From Azoarcus sp. (GTDB lineage Bacteria > Pseudomonadota > Gammaproteobacteria > Burkholderiales > Rhodocyclaceae), in assembly GCA_031268195.1 (NCBI GenBank), contig JAIRXQ010000037.1, positions 1 through 64,000 on the forward strand: a stretch of 64,000 nucleotides of DNA, in the 5' to 3' direction. This document shows positions 53,254-63,594 of this stretch, piece after piece (the stretch's first letter is position 1; each line of letters opens with the position of its first letter). A program made the translations under genes and the position numbers. A model generated the notes under the pieces. That model searched no databases, was not told the origin of the DNA, and saw nothing but the letters and a program-made list of their open reading frames with translations.

Positions 53254-54826
53254 AGCCGTCGTCGCTCATGCCGTGCTGGCGCTCTTTGCCGCGTCGATGG
53301 GCGCGGACGCCTCCGCACAGCAGGCCCAAACGGCTACGCCGTCCGCCGAGGCAACACCGCTTCCCGCGCATGGGACGACTTTTGCCAGAGGCAGCCGGAG
53401 CACTTCCGTGGCGGAGCAGGGCAAGCAGAGGCTGCGCATCACGCCCCGGCTCGATACGGTGCTCACATGGACGGACAACGCGGCGTCTACGCCTGAAAAG
53501 CACATGGACTGGCTGCTCGAAGTCTCGCCCGGCATCGGCGTATCGAGCGAGCGTGGCCGTTTCATCGGCATGTTCGATGCGCGTTGGCGCAACGTCGGCT
53601 ATGCCCGCCACGACGAGTTGAGCGAAACCTTCGGCACGCTTCGCGGCGCGGGCATGCTGGAAGCGGTGAAAAATGTGTTTTTCATCGACCTCGACGCCGA
53701 TGTGAGCCGCAACAACAGCATGCAGTTCGGCGGGCGAGCCGATGACGACGATCTGAGCGTCGACAAGAACAACGAGGTGCGGCGCTGGTCGGTCGGGCCG
53801 CGCCTGCACTTTCGTCTCGGCGGCGCGGCCGAGGGGGCGATCCGCTACCGCTCGACCTGGCTCGATGGCAACGACCGCACTTATTACGGACGCCAGCACG
53901 AGCAATTGTGGAACGGCCAGCTCGGTAACGCGAACGCGAGCCGTCATCTGGGCTGGAATCTGGAATACACCGACATCCGCACCGACTACGAGGCGAGCGG
54001 TACGGAAACCGGGCGCAAACTGGGGCGAGCCACCGTATTTGTCAATCTTGTGCGTCAGTTCCGCCTGCGGCTCACCGGCGGCCACGAGTCTTACGACAGC
54101 GTGATGACCGACGACAAGGCCGCAATCGGCGGCGGCGGTTTCGATTGGACGCCGACGCCACGCACCACGATATCGGCGCTGGCTGAAAAACGCGTGTTCG
54201 GCACCGGCTACAACGTCAGCATCCGCCATCGCATGCGCCACCTGTTGCTGGAGGCGGGCGGCGTCCGCGATATTTCGACCTTGTCGGATTCGAGCGTTTA
54301 TATGAACCCGGCGTTCATGGCGCTGTTCAACGATCCGGGCTGGATTGCGCAATTCCCCGATCCGCAGCAGCGCGCCAGTCAGTTGGCGGCGATGTTGCCG
54401 GAGGGCACGGTCAACACTTTCTACCGCGACCAGACGTGGCACGCGGGCGTCTCTTATATCGGTCTGCGCAATACCGTGACGCTGGTGGGGCAACGCTCGC
54501 GGCGGCGCACCCTGGTGACGGGTTCGGTGGCGGATTACGGCTTTTATGGCCAGACCGAGCGCCTCGACTCCACCACGGCGACGCTTGCCTTCAGCCATCG
54601 CCTCACGCCGTTGGCGACGCTCGATGCGATGCTCTCGCATGCGCGCGCGAAGGGCGACAACGATCTCGATACCCGCCGCACCATGGCTTCACTGGGCATG
54701 AATACGCGCTTGGGGCTACAGACTCGCGGCGGCGTGATGTACCGTTTCCAGCGCTCCGATTCGGACACTCAAGCTTATGATTTCACCGAGAACCTGATCC
54801 GGGCGAATCTCGGGGTGACTTTCTAG
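53243..54826 (+). CDS. PEP-CTERM-system-associated outer-membrane beta-barrel-like protein
   Basis: Signal peptide; repeated beta-strand pattern ending IRANLGVTF. Confidence 0.75.
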   Translation: MRGKAVVAHAVLALFAASMGADASAQQAQTATPSAEATPLPAHGTTFARGSRSTSVAEQGKQRLRITPRLDTVLTWTDNAASTPEKHMDWLLEVSPGIGVSSERGRFIGMFDARWRNVGYARHDELSETFGTLRGAGMLEAVKNVFFIDLDADVSRNNSMQFGGRADDDDLSVDKNNEVRRWSVGPRLHFRLGGAAEGAIRYRSTWLDGNDRTYYGRQHEQLWNGQLGNANASRHLGWNLEYTDIRTDYEASGTETGRKLGRATVFVNLVRQFRLRLTGGHESYDSVMTDDKAAIGGGGFDWTPTPRTTISALAEKRVFGTGYNVSIRHRMRHLLLEAGGVRDISTLSDSSVYMNPAFMALFNDPGWIAQFPDPQQRASQLAAMLPEGTVNTFYRDQTWHAGVSYIGLRNTVTLVGQRSRRRTLVTGSVADYGFYGQTERLDSTTATLAFSHRLTPLATLDAMLSHARAKGDNDLDTRRTMASLGMNTRLGLQTRGGVMYRFQRSDSDTQAYDFTENLIRANLGVTF

Positions 54827-54827
54827 G

Positions 54828-55880
54828 ATGTACGAGACTTTTTTCGGGTTTGGCGCCAAGCCCTTCCAGCTCAATCCCGACCCGTCTTTCCTGTTTGGCA
54901 GCCGGGGGCACCGGCGAGCGATGGCTTACCTCGAATATGGCTTGCACCGGGGCGAGGGCTTCATCGTCATCACCGGCGAAGTCGGGGCAGGGAAAACCAC
55001 TATCGTGCGCAGTTTGCTGGAGCGCATCGACGGCAACCGGATCGTCACGGCGAATATCACCAACACCCTGCTCGATGCGCGCGAAGTCCTGCGCATGGTG
55101 GCGACTGCGTTCGGCATTCCGGCGCGCGGGCCGGAGAAAACCGACCTGCTGCTGGCCATCGAAACCTTTCTGGTCAAAATCACTTCGCAGGGCAAGCGGG
55201 CGCTGCTGATCGTCGATGAGGCCCAGAACCTTGGGCCGGCGGCGCTCGAAGAATTGCGCATGCTGTCCAATTTCCAGCTCGAAGATCATTCCCTGCTGCA
55301 AAGTTTTCTCGTGGGGCAGCCGGAATTCCGCAGCATCATGCAGAGCGCGGGCATGCGGCAGTTGCGGCAGCGGGTGATCGCCACTTATCACCTCGGCCCG
55401 CTCGATGCCGCGGAGACGCAAGCCTACGTTTTGCACCGTTTGCGGCGTGTCGGCTGGAAAAACGATCCGAAATTCGATCCTGCCGTTTTCGGGCGGATCT
55501 TCGAGTACAGCGGCGGTGTGCCCCGGCGCATCAATTCGCTGTGCGATCGTTTGCTGCTGGATGCCTGTCTTGCGGAACGGCACGAGATCGGCGCCGGCAA
55601 CGCCCGCGCCGTGATTGCCGAGTTGTATGGCGAATTCTCCACGCTGCCCGCCGTGACGGATGGGAATGAACCCCCGGCGGCCGCTGGCGTGGTGACGAAC
55701 GCGCTCAGGGAAATGACGAACGAGGAGGCTCCGCCGGGCAGGCTCGCTGCCGATTCCTTGAATCGCCGCCTCGAAGCCCGCCTGTCGCGGGTCGAACAAT
55801 CGGTCAGCGCCGCGCTCAGCGTCGTCAATCAACTGGCGCAGACGATACGGCGCGAAGACAACTCTGAATCCTTGCGATGA
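54828..55880 (+). CDS. XrtA-associated ExeA-like ATPase
   Basis: MYETFFGFGAKPFQLNPDPSFLFGSRGH...ITGEVGAGKTTIVRSLLE...LLIVDEAQNL. Confidence 0.9.
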   Translation: MYETFFGFGAKPFQLNPDPSFLFGSRGHRRAMAYLEYGLHRGEGFIVITGEVGAGKTTIVRSLLERIDGNRIVTANITNTLLDAREVLRMVATAFGIPARGPEKTDLLLAIETFLVKITSQGKRALLIVDEAQNLGPAALEELRMLSNFQLEDHSLLQSFLVGQPEFRSIMQSAGMRQLRQRVIATYHLGPLDAAETQAYVLHRLRRVGWKNDPKFDPAVFGRIFEYSGGVPRRINSLCDRLLLDACLAERHEIGAGNARAVIAELYGEFSTLPAVTDGNEPPAAAGVVTNALREMTNEEAPPGRLAADSLNRRLEARLSRVEQSVSAALSVVNQLAQTIRREDNSESLR

Positions 55881-57037
55881 GCGAAACTCTCTATCACCCC
55901 GGCGCGCCGGTGATCTGCGTCGTTGGCGCGCGTCCCAATTACATGAAGGTCGCGCCGATCATCCGCGCTTTTGCCGCCTTGCGGCCCGCCATGCCGACGC
56001 TGCTGGTGCATACCGGGCAGCATTACGATCCGCTGATGAAAGATCGCCTTTTCGTCGATCTCGAATTGCCCGATCCCGATGTGAATCTCGCCGTCGGCTC
56101 CGCTTCGCATGCGGTGCAGACGGCGGAAGTCATGCGCTGCTTCGAGCCGGTCATCGACCAGCACGGCGCGTGTGCGGTGCTGGTGGTGGGCGATGTCAAT
56201 TCCACCCTGGCGTGCGCGCTGGTGGCGGCCAAGCGTGGTATTCCGGTGGTGCATGTCGAGGCGGGGCTGCGCAGCTTCGATCGCCGCATGCCGGAAGAAA
56301 TCAATCGCGTCCTCACCGACCAGCTGGCCGATGTGCTCTACACCAGCGAGCGCGCCGCCGCCGCCAATCTGTTGCGCGAGGGCATCGCCGCCGAGCGCAT
56401 CGAATTCGTGGGTAACGTCATGATCGATAGCCTGCGCGCGGGCCTTGGCAAGGCTGTGCCGCCCGCCGCTTCGCTTGCCGCCGCCGGGCTGGAGGCGGGC
56501 GCGATTGCAGACGGCTACGGCGTCGTCACGCTGCATCGGCCCTCCAACGTCGATCAGCCCGAAACCCTGGGCGCGCTCCTCGATGCGCTGCGCCGCATCG
56601 CCGCGCGCCTGCCGCTCGTCATTGCCCTCCATCCGCGCACGCGCGCCAGCGTCGAGCGCTTCGGCATGGCGCGCGCGCTCGACGCGCCCGGTTTCCTGAT
56701 TCTGCCGCCGCAAGGCTATCTCGAAATGCTCGGGCTGATGGCGAACGCGCGCATGGTGCTCACCGATTCCGGCGGCATGCAGGAGGAAACTACGGCGCTC
56801 GGTGTGCCGTGCCTGACCCTGCGCGAGAATACCGAACGTCCGATCACCATCGAACAAGGCACCAATACCCTGGTGGGAATCGATGCCGAGGCGGTCGTCA
56901 AGACGGCTATCACCACGCTCGACGGCGGCGGCAAGGCCGGGCGAATTCCCGAATACTGGGATGGCCGCGCCGCCGAACGCATCGCCACGCATTTGATGGC
57001 GTGGCTGAATAAATACAAGGAGTCTCCCCTTACATGA
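55877..57037 (+). CDS. wecB: UDP-N-acetylglucosamine 2-epimerase (non-hydrolysing)
   Basis: GARPNYMKVAPIIRAF, HTGQHYDPLMKDRLF, VHVEAGLRSFDRRMPEEINRVLTD. Confidence 0.92.
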   Translation: MSETLYHPGAPVICVVGARPNYMKVAPIIRAFAALRPAMPTLLVHTGQHYDPLMKDRLFVDLELPDPDVNLAVGSASHAVQTAEVMRCFEPVIDQHGACAVLVVGDVNSTLACALVAAKRGIPVVHVEAGLRSFDRRMPEEINRVLTDQLADVLYTSERAAAANLLREGIAAERIEFVGNVMIDSLRAGLGKAVPPAASLAAAGLEAGAIADGYGVVTLHRPSNVDQPETLGALLDALRRIAARLPLVIALHPRTRASVERFGMARALDAPGFLILPPQGYLEMLGLMANARMVLTDSGGMQEETTALGVPCLTLRENTERPITIEQGTNTLVGIDAEAVVKTAITTLDGGGKAGRIPEYWDGRAAERIATHLMAWLNKYKESPLT

Positions 57038-57897
57038 GTGAACTGGTTTCAACGCCCGGACAGGGCATTTTGCGCAATGCGCTGACCGTCGATGTCGAGG
57101 ACTATTTTCAGGTTCAGGCGCTGGCCGACTATTTCCCGCGCGACAAGTGGCCGTCGATGCTGTGCCGGGTCGAGCACAATGTCGACCGCATCCTCGATCT
57201 TTTTGCCGAGCGCGGCGTCGTGGCCACCTTCTTCGTCCTTGGCTGGATCGCCACCCGTTATCCACAACTGGTGCGGCGCATCGCCGATGACGGGCATGAA
57301 CTCGCGTGTCACGGCTACGGGCACGAGCGCGTCATCGCCATGACGCCGGAGGCGTTTCGCACCGACATCGTGCGCGCCAAGGCGCTGCTGGAAGACCTCT
57401 CCGGCGCGCCGGTGCTCGGTTATCGCGCGCCGAGCTTTTCCATCGGCGCATCGACCCCCTGGGCGCACGAAGTCATTGCCGAGGCGGGGTATCGCTACAG
57501 TTCGTCGATCTATCCGGTCAAGCACGATCTCTACGGCATGCCGGGGGCGCCGCGCTTTCCGTATCGCCTGCCTTGCGGGCTGACGGAAATTCCGGTGAGC
57601 ACCGTGCGCATTTTCGGGCGCAACTGGCCCGCGGGCGGCGGCGGCTGGTTTCGTTTGCTGCCGTATGCGATGTCGCACTGGCGCATCGCCCGCGTCAACC
57701 GCGACGACGGCCGTCCGGTGGTGTTCTATTTCCATCCGTGGGAAATCGACCCGGATCAGCCGCGGATCAAAGGTTTGCCGCTCAAGACGCGCCTGCGCCA
57801 CTACATCAACCTTTCGCGCACCGAGGGGCGGCTGCGCTGGCTGCTCGCGGACTTTCGCTGGGGGCGGATGGACGACGTTTTCCGGGACATCGTTTGA
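57034..57897 (+). CDS. XrtA-system polysaccharide deacetylase
   Basis: LTVDVEDYFQVQAL, HELACHGYGHERV, GYRAPSFSI, YFHPWEID. Confidence 0.9.
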   Translation: MSELVSTPGQGILRNALTVDVEDYFQVQALADYFPRDKWPSMLCRVEHNVDRILDLFAERGVVATFFVLGWIATRYPQLVRRIADDGHELACHGYGHERVIAMTPEAFRTDIVRAKALLEDLSGAPVLGYRAPSFSIGASTPWAHEVIAEAGYRYSSSIYPVKHDLYGMPGAPRFPYRLPCGLTEIPVSTVRIFGRNWPAGGGGWFRLLPYAMSHWRIARVNRDDGRPVVFYFHPWEIDPDQPRIKGLPLKTRLRHYINLSRTEGRLRWLLADFRWGRMDDVFRDIV

Positions 57898-58946
57898 TGG
57901 CAGGCGGCGCGATTGGCATCCACACCCTCAGCGCCGGGGATGCCTCGCGCTGGGATGCCTTTGTACGCGCCACGCCGCAGGCCACCTTCTTCCACCTTTC
58001 CGCCTGGCAACGCATCCTCGCTGAAGAATTCGGCCATCGCACCCATTACCTCTACGCCGAGCGCGACGGCGAAATCGTCGCCGTGCTGCCGCTGGCGGAG
58101 GTCAAGAGCCTGCTGTTCGGGCACGCGCTCGTCTCCCTGCCGTTTTGCGTCTACGGCGGCATCGCCGCTGCCGACGACGCGGGCGCGGGCGTGTTGGCCG
58201 CGCTGGAAACCGAAGCCGACGCGCGAGCGCGCCGCCTCGGCGTACGGCATCTCGAATTCCGCAATCTTGCGCCGCGCCATCCCGATTGGCCGCATCAGGA
58301 TATTTACGTCACTTTCCGCAAGACGATTGCGCCCGACGACGAAACCAACCTGCTCGCCATCCCGCGCAAACAGCGCGCGATGGTGCGCAAGGGCATCGCC
58401 AACGGGCTCGTCGCGCATGTCGACGACGACCTCGAACGCTTTTTCGCGCTCTACGCCGACAATGTGCGGCATCACGGTACCCCGGCGTTGCCGAAGCGGT
58501 TTTTCGCCCGCCTGCGGCAAGAATTCGCCGGCGATTGCGAAGTGCTCACCGTGACCGACCATGCCGGGCGGGCGCTCTCCAGCGTGCTCACCTTTTTCTT
58601 TCGCGACGAGGCGCTGGCGTACTACGCCGGCGACGTGCCGCGCGCGCGCGCGCTGGCCGCCAACGACTTCAAATACTGGGAATTGATGCGCCGCGCGCGC
58701 GCGCGCGGCTGCAAGGTTTTCGACTATGGGCGCAGCAAGATCGGCACCGGCCCCTGGCATTTCAAGCAGCACTGGGGTTTCGAGCCGCAGCCGCTCGCCT
58801 ACGAATACCGGCTCTACAAGCGCGGCGGCGTGCCGCAGAACAACCCGCTGAACCCGAAATACCGCCTGTTCATCGCCGCATGGAAACGGCTGCCGCTCGC
58901 GGTGGCCAACGCCATCGGCCCTTTTATCGTGCGCAATCTGGGGTGA
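57897..58946 (+). CDS. FemAB-like XrtA-system-associated protein
   Basis: ATFFHLSAWQRILAEEFGHRTHYLYAERDGEIVAVLPL; KVFDYGRSKIGTGPWHFKQHWGFEPQPL. Confidence 0.88.
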   Translation: MAGGAIGIHTLSAGDASRWDAFVRATPQATFFHLSAWQRILAEEFGHRTHYLYAERDGEIVAVLPLAEVKSLLFGHALVSLPFCVYGGIAAADDAGAGVLAALETEADARARRLGVRHLEFRNLAPRHPDWPHQDIYVTFRKTIAPDDETNLLAIPRKQRAMVRKGIANGLVAHVDDDLERFFALYADNVRHHGTPALPKRFFARLRQEFAGDCEVLTVTDHAGRALSSVLTFFFRDEALAYYAGDVPRARALAANDFKYWELMRRARARGCKVFDYGRSKIGTGPWHFKQHWGFEPQPLAYEYRLYKRGGVPQNNPLNPKYRLFIAAWKRLPLAVANAIGPFIVRNLG

Positions 58947-58950
58947 GGCG

Positions 58951-60162
58951 ATGGTGACCCGGCGGCCCCCGCTGCTCTATCTCACGCATCGCATTCCGTA
59001 CCCGCCCAACAAAGGCGACAAGGTGCGCTCTTTCCACATCCTGCGCCATCTCGCGCGCACGCATCGCGTTTTCCTCGGCACTTTCATCGACGATCCCGAC
59101 GACTTTCGCCACCTCGAAACGCTCAAGGAATGGTGTCAGGGCGTGCGCGCCATCGGCATCGTCCCCCGGCTGCGCCGGGTGGCGAGCCTGCGCGGACTGG
59201 CTTTGGGCGAGGCGCTGAGCCTGCCGTACTATCGCAGCCGCTCGCTCGCGCGCTGGGCGGTGGAGACGGCTGTCTGGGAACGCATCGCTGTTGCCGTCGC
59301 GTTTTCCGGCCCGATGGCGCAATACCTCGATGTGCCGGGGCTGACACGCCGGGTGATCGATTTCTGCGACGTGGATTCGGCCAAATGGATGGAATACGCC
59401 GCCGCGAAGCGCTGGCCGCTGGCGTGGCTCTATCGGCGCGAAGGGCGGCGTCTGGCCGCTTTCGAGCGCGCGGCGGCGCTGGCGAGCGATGCGAGCCTTT
59501 TTTCCACTGAAGCGGAGCGCGAGCTGTTCGCGTGCGCCGCGCCGGATGCGGCAGGCAAGGCCACCGCCATGCGCAACGGTGTCGATGCCGCTTATTTTTC
59601 CCCGGATCACGAGTTGCCCAACCCTTATCCGCCCGGCGGCCCGGTGCTGGTGTTTACCGGGGCGATGGATTACTGGCCCAACATCGACGCGGTGCGCTGG
59701 TTCGTGCGCGAGGTTCTGCCGCTCGTGCGCCAGCGTCAGGCGCAGGCGCGGTTCTGGATCGTGGGCCGCAATCCATCGCCCGCCGTGCTCGATCTGGCGG
59801 GCGAGGCGGTGACGGTGACGGGCGCGGTGGCGGATGTGCGGCCCTATCTGGCCCATGCCGATGTGGTGGAAGCGCCGTTACATATCGCCCGCGGCATCCA
59901 GAACAAGGTGCTCGAAGCAATGGCGATGGCGCGTCCGGTGGTGCTGGCCGCCGCGTCCGCCAACGGGCTGGCGGCGAAAGCGGGCGAGGAATGCGAAGTG
60001 GCCGCCCGCGCGGAAGAATTCGCCGCCGCCACCCTGCGTCTGCTCGAAGATGCCGGAGGGCGCCAGCGCATGGGACGGCTGGCGCGCGAGGCGATGCTCG
60101 CCCGCCACGACTGGGAGGCGAATCTGGCGGTGCTCGACCGGGTGCTGGCGGGCGATGGTTAA
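58951..60162 (+). CDS. XrtA-system glycosyltransferase
   Basis: LYLTHRIPYPPNKGDKVRSFHILRHLARTH...VFTGAMDYWPNIDAVRWF. Confidence 0.88.
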   Translation: MVTRRPPLLYLTHRIPYPPNKGDKVRSFHILRHLARTHRVFLGTFIDDPDDFRHLETLKEWCQGVRAIGIVPRLRRVASLRGLALGEALSLPYYRSRSLARWAVETAVWERIAVAVAFSGPMAQYLDVPGLTRRVIDFCDVDSAKWMEYAAAKRWPLAWLYRREGRRLAAFERAAALASDASLFSTEAERELFACAAPDAAGKATAMRNGVDAAYFSPDHELPNPYPPGGPVLVFTGAMDYWPNIDAVRWFVREVLPLVRQRQAQARFWIVGRNPSPAVLDLAGEAVTVTGAVADVRPYLAHADVVEAPLHIARGIQNKVLEAMAMARPVVLAAASANGLAAKAGEECEVAARAEEFAAATLRLLEDAGGRQRMGRLAREAMLARHDWEANLAVLDRVLAGDG

Positions 60163-61681
60163 GCCAGTCTCCCTCTCCGGCTTTCGCACCGTGGCGCTGA
60201 CGCTCGCGGCGACGCTCATTTGGTGCGTGCTCTGGTACGCGCGCACGGCGGGCGAGATCGCGGCGATCTGGTGGCGCAGCGACACCTTCGGGCACGGGCT
60301 CGTCGTGCTGCCGTTTTTTGCCTGGGCCGTGTGGCGGCGGCGCGAGGCCATCGGCAATTTACGACCGCAGCCCGCGCCGTGGCTGGCCGTGCCGATGGCG
60401 GCGGCGGGGCTGCTGTGGCTGCTCGGCGAGCTGGCTTCGGTGGCGGGCGCGGCTCATACCGGCTTCGTGACGATGAGTGTGCTCGGCCTTACGGCGGTCT
60501 TGGGCCGATCTCTGGCGCGGGCGCTGTTGTTCCCGCTGCTGTTTCTTTTTTTCGCCTTGCCGGTGGGCGAATTCATGTTGCCGTCGCTGATGGCCGTGAC
60601 CGCCGATTTCGTCGTCGCCACGCTGCGCTTCACGGGCATTCCCGTTTATCAGGAAGGCTTGCACTTCGTCATCCCCGGCGGCAGCTGGTCGGTGGTCGAG
60701 GCGTGCTCCGGCATTCGTTATTTGATTGCCTCCCTGATGCTCGGCGCACTCTACGCCTGGCTCAACTACGCCACGCTGCGCAAGCGGCTGGTGTTCATGA
60801 CCGTGGCGTTTGCCATGCCGCTGCTGGCCAACTGGGTGCGCGCCTACCTGATCGTGCTGCTCGGCCATTTTTCCAGCAACCGGCTCGCCACCGGCGTCGA
60901 TCACCTCATTTATGGCTGGGTGTTCTTCGGCATCGTGATCGTCCTCATGTTCTGGGCCGGGCGGCGCTGGGCCGATTCGCCCGCCGCGTTGCGGCGTCCG
61001 CCCGCCGATGCCGCAACGCGGCCGACGCGCTGGGCGCGTCTCGCGCCGCTGGCGCTGACGAGCGCCTTTTTCGTCGTCGCGCACGACTGGCTCGACCGCG
61101 CCGTTGCGCCGTACAGCGTGCACTACGAGCTGCCCGCGCCCGCCGCGGGCTGGCGCATGCACGCGGCGGCGGACATCACTTGGCGCGCGCATTACGAAGG
61201 CGCACGCGGCGCGGCGCAGGCCGTCTACGGCGCGCCCGATGGCGGCGCGGTGCTGCTGCAAACGGCTTTCTATGCCGACCAGCGCGACGGTGCGGACATG
61301 CTGGCCTATGAAAACGGGCTCATCGCCAATCGTCCCAATCAGGCCGCGCAATACTATGGGCCGGATGTCGCCAGCACCCTCGGGCCGCTGCGCAGCGCCC
61401 GCTTGATGGAGGACGGCGAAGCCTGGGTGGTCTGGCAGTGGTACGTGGTCGACGGCAAGCCGGTGTTGCAGGACTGGGAAGCCAAGCTGCGTCTGGCGTT
61501 CGTTCGCTTGAGCGGACGGCGCGACGCGGCGATGGTGTTCGTGCTGGCGACACCGGATGAGGATCACGCCGGCGCGGCGCGGCTGGCCCGCTTCGTTGCC
61601 GAACACGAAGCCGGTCTGCGGGCCCTGTTTGGGCAGGCGCGGGCGGAATGGCGCCCCGCGCCCGCGCCGCAATCAAGGTAG
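60155..61681 (+). CDS. xrtA: Exosortase A with C-terminal EpsI-like domain
   Basis: Catalytic motifs VEACSGIRYLIASL, NWVRAY, DHLIYGWVFFG; multi-TM. Confidence 0.9.
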   Translation: MVKPVSLSGFRTVALTLAATLIWCVLWYARTAGEIAAIWWRSDTFGHGLVVLPFFAWAVWRRREAIGNLRPQPAPWLAVPMAAAGLLWLLGELASVAGAAHTGFVTMSVLGLTAVLGRSLARALLFPLLFLFFALPVGEFMLPSLMAVTADFVVATLRFTGIPVYQEGLHFVIPGGSWSVVEACSGIRYLIASLMLGALYAWLNYATLRKRLVFMTVAFAMPLLANWVRAYLIVLLGHFSSNRLATGVDHLIYGWVFFGIVIVLMFWAGRRWADSPAALRRPPADAATRPTRWARLAPLALTSAFFVVAHDWLDRAVAPYSVHYELPAPAAGWRMHAAADITWRAHYEGARGAAQAVYGAPDGGAVLLQTAFYADQRDGADMLAYENGLIANRPNQAAQYYGPDVASTLGPLRSARLMEDGEAWVVWQWYVVDGKPVLQDWEAKLRLAFVRLSGRRDAAMVFVLATPDEDHAGAARLARFVAEHEAGLRALFGQARAEWRPAPAPQSR

Positions 61682-61692
61682 GAGCGCGAACG

Positions 61693-63594
61693 ATGTGCGG
61701 CATCTGCGGCCTTCTCGATCTGCGCGGCAGGCGCGATTTCGACCCCGCGTGGTTGCGGCGGATGAACGATGCGCTGCGGCATCGCGGCCCGGACGAGGGC
61801 GGCGAACACTTCGAGCCGGGGCTGGCGCTCGGGCATCGGCGGCTGTCCATCATCGATATCGCGACCGGCCAGCAACCGCTGTTCAACGAGGATGGCAGCG
61901 TGGCCGTGACGTTCAACGGGGAGATCTACAACTACCGAAAACTCGTGCCCGAGCTCGAAGCGCTCGGGCACGTTTTCCGCACCCGCAGCGATACCGAGGT
62001 CATCGTGCATGCGTGGGAGGCGTGGGGCGAGGCGTGCGTTGCGCGCTTTCGCGGCATGTTCGCCTTCGCGGTGTGGGATCGCAAGCAGCGCGCGCTGTTT
62101 CTGGCCCGCGACCGTCTGGGCGTAAAGCCGCTGTACTACGCGGCGTTGGGCGATGGTGCGTTCGTTTTCGGCTCCGAATTGAAGGCGCTCATGCAACATC
62201 CGGCCTTTGCGCGCGATATCGATCCGCTGGCGGTGGAGGAATATTTCGCCCTCGGCTATGTGCCCGAACCGCGCACGATTTTCCGCGTCGCGCGCAAGCT
62301 GCCGCCGGGCCATGTGCTGTGCGTGCGCTGCGAGGCGCCGCTGCCGGCGCCGCGCGCTTATTGGGATGTGGATTTCTCCGCGCCGCGCCCGATGGCGTTC
62401 TCCGAAGCCGTGGCCGAGTTCTCGCACCGTCTGCGCGAAGCCGTGCGGCTGCGGCTGGTTTCCGAAGTGCCGTTGGGCGCTTTCCTGTCGGGCGGGGTCG
62501 ATTCCAGCGCCATCGTGGCGACGATGGCGGGGTTGTCGGATGCGCCGGTCAATACCTGCTCCATTGCTTTCGATGATCCGCGTTTCAATGAATCCGGGTT
62601 CGCGCGTCTCGTGGCGGAGCGTTACCACACCCGGCACTTCGCCGACACGGTGGATGCCGAGGATTTCGATCTCGTCGACAGGCTCGCCGCGCTGTTCGAC
62701 GAGCCGTTTGCCGACAGTTCGGCCCTGCCCACTTACCGTGTCTGCCAGCTTGCGCGCCAGCATGTCACGGTGGCGCTCTCCGGCGACGGCGGCGACGAGA
62801 GTCTGGCCGGCTACCGGCGTTATCGCTTGCATGCGGCCGAAGAACGCTTGCGCGCCCTGTTGCCCGCCGGGGCGCGGCGCTGGTTGTTCGGCCCGCTCGG
62901 ACGGTTGTACCCCAAGCTGGACTGGGCACCGCGCCTGCTGCGCGCCAAGACGACTTTGCAGGCTCTGGCGAAGGAGTCGGTCGCGGCCTATTTCCATTCG
63001 GTGTCCATCGTGCGCGACGGCATGCGCGCGCGCCTGTTTTCCGCGCAGTTGCACCGCGAATTGGGCGGTTACGGGGCCATCGAGGTCTTTCGCGCCCACG
63101 CCCGCAACGCACGCACTGGCGATGCGCTCGCGCTCGTGCAATATCTGGACATCAAAACGTGGCTCGCGGGCGATATCAACACCAAGGTCGACCGCGCGAG
63201 CATGGCGCACGCGCTGGAAGTGCGCGCGCCGCTGCTCGATCACGAGCTGGTCGAATGGCTCGCCGGGTTGCCGTCCGGCTTCAAGCTCCACGGCAGGCAA
63301 GGTAAGTATCTGTTCAAGAAAGCGATGGAACCGGCTTTGCCCGCCGAGGTGCTCTACCGGCCCAAGATGGGCTTTTCCGTACCGCTGGCGCGCTGGCTGC
63401 GTGGGCCGCTGCGCGAGCGCTCGCGCAGTGCGGTGCTGGGCGAACGGCTCGCGGACACCGGCTTTTTCAATGCGGACACGCTGCGCCATCTGTTCGAAGC
63501 GCACCAGTCGGGGGGGCGGGACTACGGCGCGCCCTTGTGGGCGCTGCTGATGTTCGACGCGTTCCTGCGTCGTCTCGACGGAGCGGCAACATGA
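61693..63594 (+). CDS. XrtA-associated asparagine synthase-like amidotransferase
   Basis: MCGICGLLDLRG...RHRGPDEGG...FLSGGVDSSAIVATMAG. Confidence 0.92.
   Translation: MCGICGLLDLRGRRDFDPAWLRRMNDALRHRGPDEGGEHFEPGLALGHRRLSIIDIATGQQPLFNEDGSVAVTFNGEIYNYRKLVPELEALGHVFRTRSDTEVIVHAWEAWGEACVARFRGMFAFAVWDRKQRALFLARDRLGVKPLYYAALGDGAFVFGSELKALMQHPAFARDIDPLAVEEYFALGYVPEPRTIFRVARKLPPGHVLCVRCEAPLPAPRAYWDVDFSAPRPMAFSEAVAEFSHRLREAVRLRLVSEVPLGAFLSGGVDSSAIVATMAGLSDAPVNTCSIAFDDPRFNESGFARLVAERYHTRHFADTVDAEDFDLVDRLAALFDEPFADSSALPTYRVCQLARQHVTVALSGDGGDESLAGYRRYRLHAAEERLRALLPAGARRWLFGPLGRLYPKLDWAPRLLRAKTTLQALAKESVAAYFHSVSIVRDGMRARLFSAQLHRELGGYGAIEVFRAHARNARTGDALALVQYLDIKTWLAGDINTKVDRASMAHALEVRAPLLDHELVEWLAGLPSGFKLHGRQGKYLFKKAMEPALPAEVLYRPKMGFSVPLARWLRGPLRERSRSAVLGERLADTGFFNADTLRHLFEAHQSGGRDYGAPLWALLMFDAFLRRLDGAAT

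Noticed and set aside
61564-63504. 646-aa minus-strand ORF opposite the amidotransferase
   Set aside because: Shadow ORF; the + strand gene has all expected motifs.
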